A stretch of 7,783 bases of DNA, from the NCBI GenBank assembly GCA_021782055.1, contig JAJXVP010000122.1, forward strand, positions 1 to 7,783. The letters are read 5' to 3'. How positions within the stretch are numbered: the first letter of the stretch is position 1; the number at the start of each line of letters is the position of its first letter. The DNA is from a bacterium. GTDB lineage: Bacteria > Spirochaetota > Spirochaetia > JABEVK01. Position numbers and translations under genes: made by a program. The notes under the pieces were generated by a model that did not search any database, was not told the origin of the DNA, and worked only from the letters and a program-made list of their open reading frames with translations. Shown here piece after piece: positions 6,876-7,783 of this stretch.

Positions 6876-7783
6876 GCCTGCTTCGATTGGATTCACCAAA
6901 GCGATGATAAAGATTTTGCCAATAGCAATAGGGGTACTGGGACTAAGCCTTTTCGCTAGTTGTGCCTCACCGGCGGCTCCGGGTGGGGCGTCGCATCAGC
7001 TTTCTGTTTCGTGGAGTTTTAATTCCCCCGGTTCGCGGGCGATCTTTCCAACAACATTCCCCCTTGTTGATACCTACACAGTGACGCTTTTTACCGGCGG
7101 AACTGTTGCAAATAACTCTGTAACAGGAGGAACCCAGGTTTCTGGAGCGACCCAAACTGTGAATGGGTCGACAGCTTCCTTCTCAGGGTTGAGCACACAA
7201 ACTTATCAAGTTTTAGTTCAAGGCTACAATAGCTTGGCATCTTCGGCCTTGGTGGCCCAGGGGGCGGTCTCAGTTGATATGACCAGTACCTCAGCATCAA
7301 CGGCGGTGACTTTGGCCTATGTTGGGTCGGGAACTGGGGGGTCGGGAACCCTCAACTTGTCGTTTACCTTGAGTGGAACAATTTCAGGAGGAACGCCTAG
7401 CAGTGCTACCTATACTCTGGCCCCTTTAGGTAGCGGGTCTACAACTTCTGGCTCCTTAACCTCTACCAATGGCAACTTTCCGTATACCTTGAGTTTGGCT
7501 TCGGTAACGATTGGTTCCTGGTTACTTACAGTTCAAGTTCAAGCTGGCGCGGTGTGGGCGACTTTGAGTGATACCGTCGAAATCATGCAAGGCCAAACAA
7601 CCTCCAGTGCCGTCACGATTGATGGAGCAAGCTTTACCAACGCCATACCTTTAGTCTTGGTCCCTGGTGGAACCTTTCAGAGGGATGCCACCCCTGGTGA
7701 CAATTCCACCGTCAGCAGTTTCTTGATGGGCAAGTACCCCATCACCCGTGCTCAGTTTTTTGCCGTGATGGGCACGGACCCGA
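6865..7783 (+). CDS. SUMF1-domain lipoprotein, 3' partial
   Basis: The frame is open from ATG 6865 to the right edge, giving 306 visible residues without a stop. The leader (MLTKPASIGFTK, then a hydrophobic stretch) ends LFASC with lipidated Cys 33, followed by ASP as in the gene at 1648. Residues about 43-260 are the twin beta-module shared with the two preceding genes (TYQVLVQGYNS, then LAYVGSGTG). At residue 263 (nt 7651) a SUMF1/FGE-like domain begins: LVLVPGGTFQRDATPGD, ITRAQFFAVMGTDP. This aligns with FVPGGSFNRDATPAD and SRSQWAGIMGYD in the gene at the left edge. Unlike the two propeller genes, it has no Big_2 or InlB repeat between the N-terminal modules and the distal domain. The catalytic-cysteine region lies beyond the window, so enzymatic competence cannot be judged. 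It overlaps the upstream gene by 11 nt, in a different frame. Confidence 0.88.
   Translation, partial: MLTKPASIGFTKAMIKILPIAIGVLGLSLFASCASPAAPGGASHQLSVSWSFNSPGSRAIFPTTFPLVDTYTVTLFTGGTVANNSVTGGTQVSGATQTVNGSTASFSGLSTQTYQVLVQGYNSLASSALVAQGAVSVDMTSTSASTAVTLAYVGSGTGGSGTLNLSFTLSGTISGGTPSSATYTLAPLGSGSTTSGSLTSTNGNFPYTLSLASVTIGSWLLTVQVQAGAVWATLSDTVEIMQGQTTSSAVTIDGASFTNAIPLVLVPGGTFQRDATPGDNSTVSSFLMGKYPITRAQFFAVMGTDP

Noticed and set aside
6904..6906. Alternative ATG start for the last gene
   Set aside because: It lacks a good ribosome binding site. ATG 6865 has AAGGGAG at 8 nt and follows the overlap pattern of the other junctions.
1..7783. Promoters, terminators, tRNA/rRNA, CRISPR arrays, transposons
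   Set aside because: There is no intergenic space and no array of short identical repeats, transposase frame or obvious terminator hairpin with a T-run was found by eye.

Overview
The window is protein-coding from end to end on the + strand. It holds four consecutive genes with no intergenic space: a gene cut by the left edge, two complete genes, and a gene cut by the right edge. The three starts that can be seen all encode lipoprotein signal peptides ending L-[VF]-A-S-C. All four products are secreted, Thr/Ser/Asn/Gly-rich, beta-sandwich multidomain proteins. The relaxed lipobox, roughly even GC content and the mix of SUMF1, LamG, Big_2 and InlB-type modules suggest a spirochaete of the Treponema/Spirochaeta type. 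That assignment is inference, because no taxonomic marker gene is present.

Layout: (1) 1-1658, the end of a protein with an Ig-like domain, a SUMF1 (formylglycine-generating-enzyme-like, C-type-lectin-like fold) domain and a C-terminal LamG/concanavalin-like domain. (2) 1648-4083, a lipoprotein with two N-terminal beta modules, Big_2-like domains, an InlB-B-like repeat and a C-terminal Asp-box beta-propeller. (3) 4071-6875, a longer paralogue of gene 2 with two Big_2-type domains, a clear InlB B-repeat, an extra Ig/PKD-like domain and the same propeller. (4) 6865 to the right edge, a lipoprotein with the same N-terminal modules that leads into a SUMF1 domain matching that of gene 1.

The genes overlap by 11, 13 and 11 nt. 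Each downstream start has a purine-rich Shine-Dalgarno sequence inside the end of the preceding gene, so this looks like part of one translationally coupled operon that continues on both sides. No promoter, terminator, RNA gene, CRISPR array or mobile element was seen.

The most interesting reading is a tandemly duplicated, domain-shuffled set of surface lipoproteins. A common stalk/anchor module is combined with different distal ligand-binding scaffolds (SUMF1+LamG or seven-bladed propeller). The visible SUMF1 domain lacks the catalytic cysteines, and neither propeller shows a sialidase Arg-Ile-Pro motif, so binding or adhesion is more likely than catalysis.
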